From Nocardioides currus (lineage in GTDB: Bacteria; Actinomycetota; Actinomycetes; Propionibacteriales; Nocardioidaceae): a DNA stretch of 64,000 nucleotides. Numbering within the stretch: position 1 is the stretch's first letter; each line of letters opens with the position of its first letter. Position numbers and translations under genes: made by a program. The notes beneath the pieces were generated by a model, which saw nothing but the letters and a program-made list of their open reading frames with translations, made no database searches and was not told the origin of the DNA. This document shows, piece by piece, positions 52,284-62,107 of this stretch. The stretch lies in assembly GCF_003057875.1 (NCBI RefSeq), contig NZ_PYXZ01000004.1:277999-341998 (forward strand). The letters run 5' to 3'.

Positions 52284-55133
52284 TCAGTGCGATGACGGGC
52301 GGTGTGCGGCGAACAGCTCCGCGAGGTGCATCGCCGAGATGTCGCCCAAGTCGCCAACCTGGAGCCGGCAGGACATCCCGTCGGCCAGCACGACGGCGTC
52401 GACGTGCTCCCGCAGCGCCGGGAGCAGATGGGTCTCCGCGACCGTCACACTGACGTCGTAGTGGCCCTTCTCGACCCCGAAGTTGCCGGCGAGACCGCAA
52501 CAACCCTGGACCCTGACGACCTGGGCGCCGGCCTTCTCGAGCAGTCGCTGGTCGACGTCCCAGCCGAGGACCGCATTCTGGTGGCAGTGTGGCTGCGCAA
52601 CGACCCTCACGCCGCTCAAGTCCGGGACGGGAAGGTCGAGCCGGGTCACCAGCTCCGCGAAGCTGAGCACCCCGTCGGCGACGACGTCGACCTCGACGGC
52701 ATCGCACAGCTCCCGCGCATCACTGCGCAAGGTCGCCAGGCACGACGGCTCGAGCGCGATGACCGGGACACCGCTGCGCACGTACGGCGCCAGGGCGCGC
52801 GCGGCCCGAGAGACGATCGAGCGGGCACGATCAAGCTGACCAGTGGTGATCCACGTCAGCCCGCAGCACGCATCGTCCTGGATCACCTCGACCCGCAGCC
52901 CCTGCGCCTCCAGGTAGGCGATCGCCGCCGTCCCCGACTGCGGCAGGAAGTGGTCGGTGAAGGAGTCGGCCCAGATCCAGACGTCCGGCTCGGACGGGCT
53001 CATGGGGCGGCGCCGGGTCGAGCGGCGCAGGGTCGACGACGCGAATTCCGGGACCGCTCGGCGCGCGTCGATGCCCGCCGCCCGCTTCGCGATGGCCGCG
53101 ACGAAAGGCAGTCGCAGCAGGAGGTTGTTCAGTCGTGCGACCGGAGCGAGCAAGCGGGCCCACCGGGGCAGCTGCCCAAGGAAGAAGTGGGATCGGGGCC
53201 GACGGATGCCCTGGACGTCGTGGCGCTGGTGCAGCACCTCACTCTTGTACGTCGCCATGTCGACGCCGCTGGGACAGTCGGTCGAGCAGCCCTTGCAGGA
53301 CAGGCAGAGGTCCAGCGCGGTGTCCACCGCGGGGTCAGCCAGGCCCGCGAGCAGCGTTCCGTCGAGGGCTTCCTGCAGGGTCCGCGCTCGCCCCCGCGTG
53401 GAGTCCCGCTCGTCCCGTGTCGCCAGGTACGACGGGCACATCACGCCGCCCGGGCGCGGCGCCACGCACTTGCCGACCCCTGTGCATCGGTGAACGGCCG
53501 TTCCCAGATCGCCCGCATCGTGCAGCAGCCGCAGTCCGGCCCGAACCGTGGCCCGCTGCCGCACGGGCCACAGGTCGTCGGTGATCGGCACCGGGTCGGC
53601 GATGATGCCCGGGTTGAGCAGGTTGTCGGGGTCGCAGATCGCCTTGACCTGACCGAACAGCGCGATCGACTGCTCGTCGTACATCAGGGGCAGGAGCTCG
53701 CCTCGGACCCGGCCGTCACCGTGCTCGCCCGACAGCGAGCCGCCGTAGCCGCGCAACCGGGTGGCGCAGGCGGTCATGAACTCGCGGAAGACGCCCGCGG
53801 ACGCCGGGTCGCCCGGGTGGAACGGGAAGTCGATGCGGCAGTGCACGCACCCGTCGCCGAAGTGGCCGTAGGGCACGCCCTGGAGCCCGAAGTCGACAAG
53901 GAGAGCCTCGAAGTCCCGCAGCCACTCCCCCAGGCGCGCCGGGGGAACCGCGGCGTCCTCCCAGCCGCCGTAGGCTGGCGTGGGCAGCGACCGCCCGGCG
54001 AGGCCGGCGCCGTCCTCCCGGATCCGCCACAACGCGGCGCTCTCGCGTGGGTCGTCGACCTGCCGCCAGCCCAGCGGCTCGCCGGCGGCGACCAACGCCC
54101 CCACGAGAGACCGGACGTCGTCACCGGCGATCTCGACGAACAGCCACCCCGACCCACGTGGCAGCTCGGGCACGGGCGTGCCCTTGGCGCGCACCAGGTC
54201 GACGATCCTGGCGTCCATGCCCTCGCAGGCGATCAGCCGCCCAGGCGCCGCTGCGAGCAGGGAAGGGACGGCGTCGGCGGCATCGGCCATTGAGGCGTAC
54301 CCGAGCACGACCAGGGTGCGGACGACGTCGTCGTCGACCAGCCGGACGGTCGCCTCGAGGACGGTGGCGAGCGTTCCCTCGCTGCCGACGAGGGCCCGGT
54401 CGAGTCGCTGGCGTTCGGGCAGCAGGTGCTCGAGGCTGTAGCCGCTCACCTGACGACCGAAGCGGCCGAACTCGGTCCGCAGGTGGACGAGGTGCGCGGC
54501 GCCGATGTCCGCGAGGCGCTGCGCCGTGTCGCCGTAGGGGGTCCCCGGGCCGAGATCGGCGAGCTCGCCGTTGCCGAAGAGGACCTTCAAGGACTCAACG
54601 TTGTCGGCCGTGCGTCCGTAGCCAAGTGCCCGGGAGCCACAGGCGTTGTTGCCGATCATCCCGCCGATCGTGCAGCGCGTGTGGGTCGAGGGGTCGGGAC
54701 CGAACCTGAGGCGATGTGGCGCCGCGGCGCGCTGGAGATCGGCGTGCACGACACCTGGTTCGACCCGCGCCGTCCGCGCCTCGCGGTCGATCTCCAGAAC
54801 CCGGTTGAGCCCCCGGGTGTCGATGACGATTCCCTCGCCGATGGCGTTCCCGGCGATGCTCGTCCCGGCACCGCGCATGGTGACCGGCAGGCCAGCGGCG
54901 CGCGCGGTGTCGTGCACCGCGGCGATGTCGTCGACGTGGCGGGCGCGGACGACGCCCGCGGGTACGACGCGGTAAAGGCTGGCGTCCGAGGTGTAGAGCG
55001 CTCGGGTCGCCGAGGTGACGTCAAGTTCGACGCCGGCCCCCGCGAGCACGTCACTGGCTTCGCGAAGCCCGTCGAGCGCGTCCGTACCGGCGCGATCGCC
55101 GAAGTCAGCGCGGGCGTTCACGGGTGACCACAT
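52284..55133 (-). CDS. FAD/Fe-S oxidoreductase, GlcD-GlcF fusion (D-2-hydroxyacid dehydrogenase type)
   Basis: A 949-residue fusion. N-terminal FAD-binding half: VTMRGAGTSIAGNAIGEG, CTIGGMIGNNACGSRALGYGRTADNV, HFGDGCVHCRIDFPFHP and LSGEHGDGRVRGELL. Then Fe-S motifs CTGVGKC and CLSCKGCSTDCPSGVDM, and two cysteine-rich CCG-type repeats (DDACCGLTW, QGCCGLAGNFG). It oxidises a 2-hydroxyacid and passes electrons to the membrane. The start is uncertain (ATG 55133 or GTG 55121) because it overlaps the flavin reductase end. Confidence 0.87.
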   Translation of the reverse strand: MWSPVNARADFGDRAGTDALDGLREASDVLAGAGVELDVTSATRALYTSDASLYRVVPAGVVRARHVDDIAAVHDTARAAGLPVTMRGAGTSIAGNAIGEGIVIDTRGLNRVLEIDREARTARVEPGVVHADLQRAAAPHRLRFGPDPSTHTRCTIGGMIGNNACGSRALGYGRTADNVESLKVLFGNGELADLGPGTPYGDTAQRLADIGAAHLVHLRTEFGRFGRQVSGYSLEHLLPERQRLDRALVGSEGTLATVLEATVRLVDDDVVRTLVVLGYASMADAADAVPSLLAAAPGRLIACEGMDARIVDLVRAKGTPVPELPRGSGWLFVEIAGDDVRSLVGALVAAGEPLGWRQVDDPRESAALWRIREDGAGLAGRSLPTPAYGGWEDAAVPPARLGEWLRDFEALLVDFGLQGVPYGHFGDGCVHCRIDFPFHPGDPASAGVFREFMTACATRLRGYGGSLSGEHGDGRVRGELLPLMYDEQSIALFGQVKAICDPDNLLNPGIIADPVPITDDLWPVRQRATVRAGLRLLHDAGDLGTAVHRCTGVGKCVAPRPGGVMCPSYLATRDERDSTRGRARTLQEALDGTLLAGLADPAVDTALDLCLSCKGCSTDCPSGVDMATYKSEVLHQRHDVQGIRRPRSHFFLGQLPRWARLLAPVARLNNLLLRLPFVAAIAKRAAGIDARRAVPEFASSTLRRSTRRRPMSPSEPDVWIWADSFTDHFLPQSGTAAIAYLEAQGLRVEVIQDDACCGLTWITTGQLDRARSIVSRAARALAPYVRSGVPVIALEPSCLATLRSDARELCDAVEVDVVADGVLSFAELVTRLDLPVPDLSGVRVVAQPHCHQNAVLGWDVDQRLLEKAGAQVVRVQGCCGLAGNFGVEKGHYDVSVTVAETHLLPALREHVDAVVLADGMSCRLQVGDLGDISAMHLAELFAAHRPSSH

Positions 55134-55710
55134 CGGGCGCCAGGCCCCACTCGTTCCCCCCGAGCCGCGACAACGGCGCCAGCCGGTCGAGCAGGGGCAT
55201 GCCGTCGGCCAGCACGGCCGGATCAACGTCGAAGGCGACCACCTCACCCAGCACGATCGTGCAGTCACCGACCGAGATCGTCTCGTGCAGCCGGCACTCG
55301 ATGGCAGCCGGCGAGGCGGCGACGCGGGGCGGCGCCACGATGCTGCTCGACGCCATCTCGATACCGAGCGCCGCGGACTCGTCGATGCCAGCGTCGAAAC
55401 TGGCGCTCGACGCGTTCACTTCATCGATCTGCGGCTCGCTGGCCAGGCTGATCGTGAACTCCCCCGTCGCCACAATGTTGCGCAGCGTGTCCTTGGTGCC
55501 GACCGAGGTGAACTGGACGATCGGCGGCCGCACGCTCGCGACGGTGAAGAAGGAGTGAGGCGCCAGATTGCCGACACCCTCCGCCGACACCGTGGCCACC
55601 CACGCGATCGGGCGCGGCACGACCAGGCTCGTCATCAGCCGGTAGGCGTTGACGCCGGACTCCCCCGGCCGCAGGACGAGACGGTCGGGACCCATGGACC
55701 AATGATGCAC
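55105..55710 (-). CDS. Flavin reductase-like FMN-binding protein
   Basis: A roughly 200-residue flavin reductase-fold protein: YRLMTSLVVPRPIAWVATVSAEGVGNLAPHSFFTVASVRPP, and later IVLGEVVAFDVDPAVLADG. Could supply reduced flavin to a monooxygenase or act on flavin itself. GTG at 55710 has GAGG upstream; ATG at 55695 is an alternative. The 3' end overlaps the GlcD-GlcF gene by 29 bases, so the two are co-expressed. Confidence 0.83.
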   Translation of the reverse strand: MHHWSMGPDRLVLRPGESGVNAYRLMTSLVVPRPIAWVATVSAEGVGNLAPHSFFTVASVRPPIVQFTSVGTKDTLRNIVATGEFTISLASEPQIDEVNASSASFDAGIDESAALGIEMASSSIVAPPRVAASPAAIECRLHETISVGDCTIVLGEVVAFDVDPAVLADGMPLLDRLAPLSRLGGNEWGLAPDVVTRERPR

Positions 55711-55791
55711 CATTCGCCTCAGGCGTCCATAATTCAACGATCACGTCAATTCGGGCACAGGGAACGGAGCCCGGCAAACAGAGGAGCACCC

Positions 55792-57087
55792 ATGGGTCGT
55801 TTCGACGGGCGAGTCGCCGTCATCACCGGAGCAGCACGCGGGATCGGGTTCGGCACCGCCGCCCGGTTCGCCGAGGAGGGCGCGTCCATCGCGATCGTCG
55901 ACCTCGACGAGACCGCGGCCGCCGAGGCCGCCGCCAAGCTGCCCCTGGTCGAGGGCGCCAAGGCCATCGGCGTGGGCGCCAACGTCTCCGACGGCGCGTC
56001 CGTCGACGCCGCCATCGAGCGGGTCGTGACCGACCTCGGCGGCATCCACGTCCTGGTCAACAACGCGGGCATCACCCGCGACAACCTGCTGTTCAAGATG
56101 ACCGAGGACGACTGGGACCTGGTCATGGGCGTGCACCTCAAGGGCGCCTTCCTGATGACCAAGGCCGCCCAGGCCCACTTCGTGGCCCAGAAGTACGGCA
56201 AGGTCGTGAACATCTCCTCGATCTCCGCGCTCGGCAACCGCGGCCAGGCCAACTACTCGGCCGCCAAGATGGGCATCCAGGGCTTCACCCGGACCCTCGG
56301 CATCGAGCTCGGCCCGTTCGGCATCAACGTCAACGCCGTCGCGCCCGGCTTCATCGCCACCGAGATGACGGAGGCGACTGCCCTTCGCCTCAGGCTCGAG
56401 CCGGAGGAGTTCTTCCGCCTCAACGCCGAAGCCAACCCCGTCCGCCGGATCGGACTCACTGACGACATCGCCGCCGCGGTCACCTTCCTCTCGGCCGACG
56501 AGTCGTCGTACATCACCGGACAAACGATCTACGTCGACGGCGGGCTCTCGCTCGGCGCCTCAAGGGCGGCCTCGGAGTTGGTCGACTCTCCAACCGGCTC
56601 AGCGAGTCACCTGGTCGAGGAGCTCGAGAATGTGGACGTAGTCCTCGCCGGTCGACCGCGCCATCCCAAGCTCGCAGGTCCGGTTAAGGGAGGCATGGGC
56701 AGAGGTAGCCAGCGCGCCGACCTCAGCCGCCTCCCGGGCCGTGGCCGACCTCGTGAGCTCGGGGTGGAGCATCCCCCGGTCACCCGCGAAGGCGCAGCAC
56801 ATCCAGCCGTCGGGCACCACGACGTCCTCCGCTACGAGCGCGGCGACGCGGTTCAGCGCGTGGTTAATGCCCAGCCTCGTCGACGAGCAAGTCGGGTGCA
56901 GGGTCACCGAGGGAAGGCGGCGTCCTTCCGGCAGGCGAGGCACCACGACACGGTCGACGAAGTCGACGGCGTCCACCACCTTCACCGTCGCCAGGCCGGC
57001 CGCCTCGAGCAGCACCTCGACGCCCTCGGTACACGACGATGCGTCGCAGACCAAGGGCAGCTCGCCGCCGCGCGTGGCGTCACGTAG
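55792..57087 (+). CDS. SDR-family oxidoreductase with abnormal antisense C-terminal extension
   Basis: Residues 1 to about 258 are a complete FabG-like short-chain dehydrogenase: VITGAARGIGFG, LVNNAGITRDN, NISSISALG, catalytic YSAAK, and TGQTIYVDGGLSLG at the usual C-terminus. No stop follows; the frame continues another 170 residues antisense through the end of the FAD/Fe-S oxidoreductase gene, giving Arg/His-rich sequence with no homology. A deletion or recombination near 56565-56600 probably removed the native stop. GAGGAG precedes the ATG. The dehydrogenase core may still fold. Confidence 0.75.
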   Translation: MGRFDGRVAVITGAARGIGFGTAARFAEEGASIAIVDLDETAAAEAAAKLPLVEGAKAIGVGANVSDGASVDAAIERVVTDLGGIHVLVNNAGITRDNLLFKMTEDDWDLVMGVHLKGAFLMTKAAQAHFVAQKYGKVVNISSISALGNRGQANYSAAKMGIQGFTRTLGIELGPFGINVNAVAPGFIATEMTEATALRLRLEPEEFFRLNAEANPVRRIGLTDDIAAAVTFLSADESSYITGQTIYVDGGLSLGASRAASELVDSPTGSASHLVEELENVDVVLAGRPRHPKLAGPVKGGMGRGSQRADLSRLPGRGRPRELGVEHPPVTREGAAHPAVGHHDVLRYERGDAVQRVVNAQPRRRASRVQGHRGKAASFRQARHHDTVDEVDGVHHLHRRQAGRLEQHLDALGTRRCVADQGQLAAARGVT

Positions 57088-59415
57088 CGCGGCCGCCACC
57101 TTGTCGCGCATCACTGCGTACCCGTCCGTCAGACCCTTGGACTTCCAGGGAGTTCCGCAGCACAGGGAGCCGATGGCGGCGGGAGTGGCCAGGGCGACTC
57201 CGGCACGGGCACAGAGCGCGAGGAACGACTCGCTCACCCCACCTCCCCCGGCAGCCCCGAACATCGTGGTGGTGCAGCTGGGGAAGTACACAGCGACCGG
57301 ATCCGGTTGGGCGATCTCGCGACGGCGGCGTCCGCCGGACGGCAGGTCTGCCGACCACTGCGGTACGACGTCGTCACCGACGAGGGCGCGGGCCGAGCGG
57401 GTCGTCGTTACCGGCAGCGCGGCGGGGACGGCGGCCGCGATCGTCAGCGCCGCGCCAGCAGCGCGCGTGGCGCCGTCCCAGTGGCGTGCGGCGGACTTCC
57501 ACACACGTTGGATGGCAGCGGACTGGGTCTCGGCACGCAGTCGGCGGACCAGGTCGCCGGTGTTGATCAGCACAGGGCATGCCGTCTCGCACATGCCGTC
57601 GGCCGCGCAGGTCTCGATGCCGTCGTACTGGTAGTCGCGCTCGAGCGACTCGACCAGCTCCGCGTCGCCGTGCTGGTGTGCGCGTTTGATCTCCCGTCGC
57701 GCGACGATCCGTTCGCGGGGCGTCAGGGTGAGGTCCCGGCTGGGGCAGACGGGCTCGCAGTACCCGCATTCCACGCACCGGTCAACCTCGTCCTCGACCG
57801 AAGGGCTGGTCTTGAGGTTCGACACGTGGGCTGCGTCGTCCTGGGACAGCAGGACGCCGGGGTTGAGGACCCCGTCCGGGTCGGCCAGGCGCTTCACCTC
57901 CAGCATGACGTCGTAGAGGTCGTCGCCGTACTGGCGACGGACAAAGGGAGCCATGGTCCGGCCGGTCCCATGCTCCGCCTTCAGCGTGCCGCCCTGCGCG
58001 AGCACGAGCGACACCATGTCCTCGGTGAACGCCTCATAGCGCCGCAGGCAATCCGGGTCGTCGAAGCGCTCGTTGATCATGAAGTGGATGTTGCCGTCCT
58101 TGGCATGACCGAAGATCACGCTGTCCTCGTAGCCGTGCTCGTCGAACAACTCGAGGAGTGCCGCGCAGGTCTTGTTCAGCCGCTCGACCGGAACCGCAAT
58201 GTCCTCGAGGAGGGAGTTGGTGCCCGACGGGCGGTTGCCCGCCACCTCGGTGAACAGTCCCTTCCGGATGTGCCACAGCCGCGCGCGCAGGTCGGGGCTT
58301 GTCGTGATCGGCGAGGCCGTGGCCACGTGCAGACCGTGGAGCGCCCGCTCGCCGGCCTCCACCCGGCTCGCCAATGCCTCCGCCGTCTCCTCCCGGTATT
58401 CCAGAAGCAGAGCCGCATGGTCGCGCACCTTCATCTCGCGCAGCTCGTTGGTCGCGGCCGCGTTGCGCTGGGCGACCCGGAGGCTGGCGGCATCCATCAG
58501 CTCGATCGTGGCGAGACCGGTGGCGACCAGTTCGGGCAGTGCACCCGTGGCTCCGGCGAGGTCGTCGAAGACGAGGAGCTGGGTGGCGACGTACGGCTTG
58601 ACCTTGACCGTCCGGAAGGTCGCCTCGGCCACGAACGCGAGCGTGCCCTCACTGCCGACGACCAGGTGCTCGAGGATGTCGACCGGCCGGTCGTGGTCGA
58701 GGAATGAGTTGATGCCGTAGCCCATTGTGTTCTTGATCGCGAAGAGCCGCTTGATCTCGCGCACCGCCTCGGGCCGGCTCCTGATCCCCTCGCGCAACGC
58801 CACCAGCCCGTCGTATAGCGTCCTTTCGCGGGCCCGGAGGATGAGGTCGGCGTCGGGATCGCTGGTGTCGATCACCGTCCCGCTCGCCAGCACGAGAACG
58901 CTCGATTCCAGCGTCCGGTAGGCGTTGTCGACGACACCGCAGGCCATGCCGCTGGAGTTGTTGGCGATGACACCTCCGATGGTGCAGGCGACCTCGCTTG
59001 CGGGATCCGGACCGAGCATGCGGCCGTACCTGGCGAGTCGGGCGTTGACCTGGCGCACCGTCGCGCCGGGACCGGAGCGCACCCGGGCGCCCCCGTCCAG
59101 AACCTCGATCCCCCTGAAGTTGCGTCGGGTGTCAACGAGCACGCTGTCGGTGCCCGCCTGCCCGCTGAGGCTGGTCCCACCACCCCGGAAGGTCACCGTC
59201 GCCCCGCTGCGCCGCGCAGCCGCGACGACTGCCCCCACCTCCCGGGCATCGCTAGGCCGAGCCACGGCCTGCGGGATGAACAGGAAGTGGGAGGCGTCAT
59301 GACCGCCCGCCAGTCGGTCGAGCGGCCGTACCGAAACGGATCCGCAGACGTCGGCCAACGCCCGGTGGAGACCTGGCCAGACGTGCGGCAGGCTGCTGGG
59401 CGGGGAGCTGGTCAT
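56599..59415 (-). CDS. FAD/Fe-S oxidoreductase, GlcD-GlcF fusion (second copy type)
   Basis: A 938-residue D-lactate/2-hydroxyacid dehydrogenase-like fusion. FAD half: VTFRGGGTSLSGQAGTDSVLVD, CTIGGVIANNSSGMACG, FGHAKDGNIHFMI and KAEHGTGRTMAPF. Fe-S half: CVECGYCEPVCPSRDL, CAADGMCETACPV, then PSCTTTMFG, SLCCGTPWKSKGL, HPTCSST and MCCAFAGDRGM. ATG at 59415 has AGGAGG upstream. It differs clearly from the 52.3 kb protein, so it is not a recent duplicate. It may use the product of the neighbouring SDR or hydantoinase steps. Confidence 0.9.
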   Translation of the reverse strand: MTSSPPSSLPHVWPGLHRALADVCGSVSVRPLDRLAGGHDASHFLFIPQAVARPSDAREVGAVVAAARRSGATVTFRGGGTSLSGQAGTDSVLVDTRRNFRGIEVLDGGARVRSGPGATVRQVNARLARYGRMLGPDPASEVACTIGGVIANNSSGMACGVVDNAYRTLESSVLVLASGTVIDTSDPDADLILRARERTLYDGLVALREGIRSRPEAVREIKRLFAIKNTMGYGINSFLDHDRPVDILEHLVVGSEGTLAFVAEATFRTVKVKPYVATQLLVFDDLAGATGALPELVATGLATIELMDAASLRVAQRNAAATNELREMKVRDHAALLLEYREETAEALASRVEAGERALHGLHVATASPITTSPDLRARLWHIRKGLFTEVAGNRPSGTNSLLEDIAVPVERLNKTCAALLELFDEHGYEDSVIFGHAKDGNIHFMINERFDDPDCLRRYEAFTEDMVSLVLAQGGTLKAEHGTGRTMAPFVRRQYGDDLYDVMLEVKRLADPDGVLNPGVLLSQDDAAHVSNLKTSPSVEDEVDRCVECGYCEPVCPSRDLTLTPRERIVARREIKRAHQHGDAELVESLERDYQYDGIETCAADGMCETACPVLINTGDLVRRLRAETQSAAIQRVWKSAARHWDGATRAAGAALTIAAAVPAALPVTTTRSARALVGDDVVPQWSADLPSGGRRRREIAQPDPVAVYFPSCTTTMFGAAGGGGVSESFLALCARAGVALATPAAIGSLCCGTPWKSKGLTDGYAVMRDKVAAALRDATRGGELPLVCDASSCTEGVEVLLEAAGLATVKVVDAVDFVDRVVVPRLPEGRRLPSVTLHPTCSSTRLGINHALNRVAALVAEDVVVPDGWMCCAFAGDRGMLHPELTRSATAREAAEVGALATSAHASLNRTCELGMARSTGEDYVHILELLDQVTR

Positions 59416-59474
59416 GGAGTTGGCCTCCTGGGCGACATCATGCTGGGTGGGGTGGGGGACGCCGGATGACGTTC

Positions 59475-60542
59475 CTAGGGCGCGGAACGGCCGGTAGACC
59501 GGCGGACCGTCCGGCCGCTCTGCGCCCGCCGGGCCGACACCACTGCGACCGACACCGCCGTGAGGAGGGCCAACCCGTTGAACGCGTCGGTGATCCACTG
59601 CTCGCCCCCGAGCAGCTGCAGACCCTTCACACCCGTGGCCAGGAGCAGGATCGACAGGATCGTGCCCCACACGTTGAACTTGCCGGGCTTGAGCTGGGTG
59701 GTTCCGAGGAAGCACGCAGCGAACGAGGGCAGGAGGTACGACGGCCCGATGTCGGGACCGACGCTGCCGATCTTGCCCGCCAACAGCACTCCGGCCAGAC
59801 CGGCGGCGAAGCCGGTGATGACGAACGAGGCGAAGAGGTGTCTGCCGGTCCGCACGCCGGCGAGGAAGGCCGCCTCGGGATTGGCTCCCGTGGCGTAGAG
59901 CCGGCGCCCGAAGGGGGTGTGCTCTAGCAGGTACCAGGCCGCAGCAGCCACGATGAGCGCATACAGCACGAGGATCGGGACTCCGGCCGGCTCGGCGTTC
60001 GACGTCTCACGCAGGGCGTCCGGAAGAGGACCGCGGAACTGCTGGCCGGAGACCAGCCGGGTCGCGGCCAGCAGGATCGACGTCATCGCGAGGGTGGCGA
60101 TCAGGCTGTTGATCCGGATGACGGAGACGAAGAAGCCGTTGATCGCGCCGACTGCCGTGCTGAGCGCGATCGCGACCAGTGCGGAGAACCAGGGGCCGTG
60201 ACCGCCCACCGTCGACAGCGTTGCCACGACGACTGCGGCGAATCCCAGGTTCTGCGCCATGGACAGGTCGAACCCGCCGGCGGCCAGCGAGAAGAGCAGG
60301 CCCACAGCGACGATGATGGTCACCGCTTCGTTGGTCGCGATCCCGGTCGCGGTCTGTACGGTGAGGAAGGTCTGAGGGACCAGTGCCCCGAACACGACGA
60401 TGATCGCTGCCCAGATGTAGAGGCCGCTGAAGCGCAGCAGCAGACCGCCGGAGCCGCCACCTCTCGCGGAACGCCTTGAGGTCGATGCTGGGATCGACGC
60501 CGTTTCGACCGGCTCTGCCGCGGTGTCTGCAGGTGAGGTCAT
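59475..60542 (-). CDS. Ribose-type sugar ABC transporter permease (RbsC-like)
   Basis: A 355-residue permease with about 8-10 membrane segments and the RbsC/BPD_transp_2 features NEAVTIIVAVGLLFSLAAGGFDLSMAQNLGFAAVV, FGRRLYATGANPEAAFLAGV and GPSYLLPSFAACFLGTTQL. Last gene of the operon; overlaps the ATPase gene by 4 bases. Confidence 0.9.
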   Translation of the reverse strand: MTSPADTAAEPVETASIPASTSRRSARGGGSGGLLLRFSGLYIWAAIIVVFGALVPQTFLTVQTATGIATNEAVTIIVAVGLLFSLAAGGFDLSMAQNLGFAAVVVATLSTVGGHGPWFSALVAIALSTAVGAINGFFVSVIRINSLIATLAMTSILLAATRLVSGQQFRGPLPDALRETSNAEPAGVPILVLYALIVAAAAWYLLEHTPFGRRLYATGANPEAAFLAGVRTGRHLFASFVITGFAAGLAGVLLAGKIGSVGPDIGPSYLLPSFAACFLGTTQLKPGKFNVWGTILSILLLATGVKGLQLLGGEQWITDAFNGLALLTAVSVAVVSARRAQSGRTVRRSTGRSAP

Positions 60543-62104
60543 GATGCTCGTTCTCCTTGTGGGGCGACAGCCAGGCTGGCCCGGATGAGGTTGTCAACGG
60601 TGAGTGAGCCCCCGCTGAGCTCGGTGGTGACGGCGCCGTCGCTCATGACGATGACCCGGTCGGCGACGGCCGCGAGCTCCTCGGGATCGGAGGAGCTGAA
60701 GAGGACCGCGGCACCGCCGGCAGCCGCTTCGCGCAGTGCCACGTAGATGTCGTGCTTGGCGCCCGTGTCGACGCCACTGGTGGGTTCCTGGAGGAGGAGC
60801 ACCTTCGCATCGATGCGAAGCCACCTCGCCAGGACGACCCGCTGCTGGTTCCCGCCGCTCAGCGTGGAGAGGAGACTGTTCGCCGAGTGTCGGACACGCA
60901 CCAGCTCTAGCCATGGCTTCACGTCGCGGTGCTCTGCTCGTCCGCCCAGCCACCGCCCGGCGCCGGTCGGGACCCGGGGCAGCGTGATGTTCTCGCGCAG
61001 CGACCAACCCTGGATCGAACTGAGTCGCTTGCGGTCGGCGGGCGCGAAGGCGATGCCGTGGCCGACAGCGGCGTGGGGGTCGGCGATCTCGACCAGCTGA
61101 CCGTCGAGCTCGATCGTGCCCCGCTCCCGGGGCTTGGCACCGGCGAGGAGGAAGAGAAGGTCCTCGTACCCGGACCCGAGGAGTCCCGTGATACCGACGA
61201 TCTCACCCCGACCGAGAGTCAGGTCGGCCGTCTCCACGGTGGCACCGCACAGGTCGCGGGCTTCCAGCACGATCGGGGCGTCGCGATGTACCTGCCCGGG
61301 CTCGATTCCCTCGACCGTCCGTCCGAGGATCAGCTCGACCAGGCTGTCGTGGTCGAGCTCCGCGACGGGTCGGTTGGCGACGACGGCGCCGTCGCGCAGC
61401 ACGGTGACGTCATCGGCGATTGCGAACACCTCGTCGAGGCGGTGCGAGACGTACATGACCGTGTTGCCCTCGGCCTTGAGTCTCTCGATCAAGCCGAAGA
61501 GCAGCGCCACCTCGGCGCTTTGCAGGGCCGCCGTCGGCTCATCGAGCACGATCAGACGCGGTGCCGACGAATCGTCGTCACCGAGGGCGCGGGCGATCGC
61601 CACGAGCGTCTGCTCCGCCGGACTGAGGTGATCGAGACGCTGGCGGACGTCGATTTCGATGCCGTAGCGGTCGAGCAGCCGCTGCGCGCGCCGACGCTCG
61701 CGACTGCCCGAAAGCCATCCCGTGTTGGCGTAGGACGATCCCAACGACAGGTTGTCGGTCACGTCCAGGGTCGAGATGAGCCCGAGGTCCTGGTGGATGA
61801 AGCGCAGGCCGGCTTCCCTGGCCCCCCGGGACGAGCCGAGCGACAACTCATTGCCGAGGACTTCGGCGGTCGCGCCGGCGTCAGGCTGATAGACGCCGGC
61901 CAGCACCTTGATGAAGGTCGATTTGCCGCATCCGTTCTGGCCGAGAAGCGCCCGGACGGTCCCGGGTGCGATCTCGATGTCCACGTCCCGTAGCCCCTTG
62001 CCCCCGGGAAAGGTCTTGCTGAGGCCCTGGACCTTCAGAGCCGGCGCGGAGGCCGACGCTCCACGGGGACCGGCACCCCGTGGAGCGGATGTGGTGACGT
62101 CCAT
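60539..62104 (-). CDS. Sugar ABC transporter ATP-binding protein (RbsA/MglA-like, two NBDs)
   Basis: A 521-residue double ATPase. First NBD: LLGQNGCGKST, LSPAEQTLVAIARAL and LIVLDEPTAAL. Second NBD has the usual degenerate Walker A (GITGLLGSGYED), with LSGGNQQRVVLARWL and VLLLQEPTSGVDTGAK. This two-domain layout is the ribose/galactose-type importer ATPase. Confidence 0.92.
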   Translation of the reverse strand: MDVTTSAPRGAGPRGASASAPALKVQGLSKTFPGGKGLRDVDIEIAPGTVRALLGQNGCGKSTFIKVLAGVYQPDAGATAEVLGNELSLGSSRGAREAGLRFIHQDLGLISTLDVTDNLSLGSSYANTGWLSGSRERRRAQRLLDRYGIEIDVRQRLDHLSPAEQTLVAIARALGDDDSSAPRLIVLDEPTAALQSAEVALLFGLIERLKAEGNTVMYVSHRLDEVFAIADDVTVLRDGAVVANRPVAELDHDSLVELILGRTVEGIEPGQVHRDAPIVLEARDLCGATVETADLTLGRGEIVGITGLLGSGYEDLLFLLAGAKPRERGTIELDGQLVEIADPHAAVGHGIAFAPADRKRLSSIQGWSLRENITLPRVPTGAGRWLGGRAEHRDVKPWLELVRVRHSANSLLSTLSGGNQQRVVLARWLRIDAKVLLLQEPTSGVDTGAKHDIYVALREAAAGGAAVLFSSSDPEELAAVADRVIVMSDGAVTTELSGGSLTVDNLIRASLAVAPQGERAS

Positions 62105-62107
62105 GGA

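Noticed and set aside
55015..55791. Long upstream extension of the SDR frame
   Set aside because: It runs antisense over the flavin reductase and GlcD-GlcF genes; the ATG at 55792 has a good ribosome binding site and starts the family core.
52284..59415. The two GlcD-GlcF fusions as a tandem duplication
   Set aside because: Their motifs and spacing differ throughout, so they look like distinct family members rather than recent copies.
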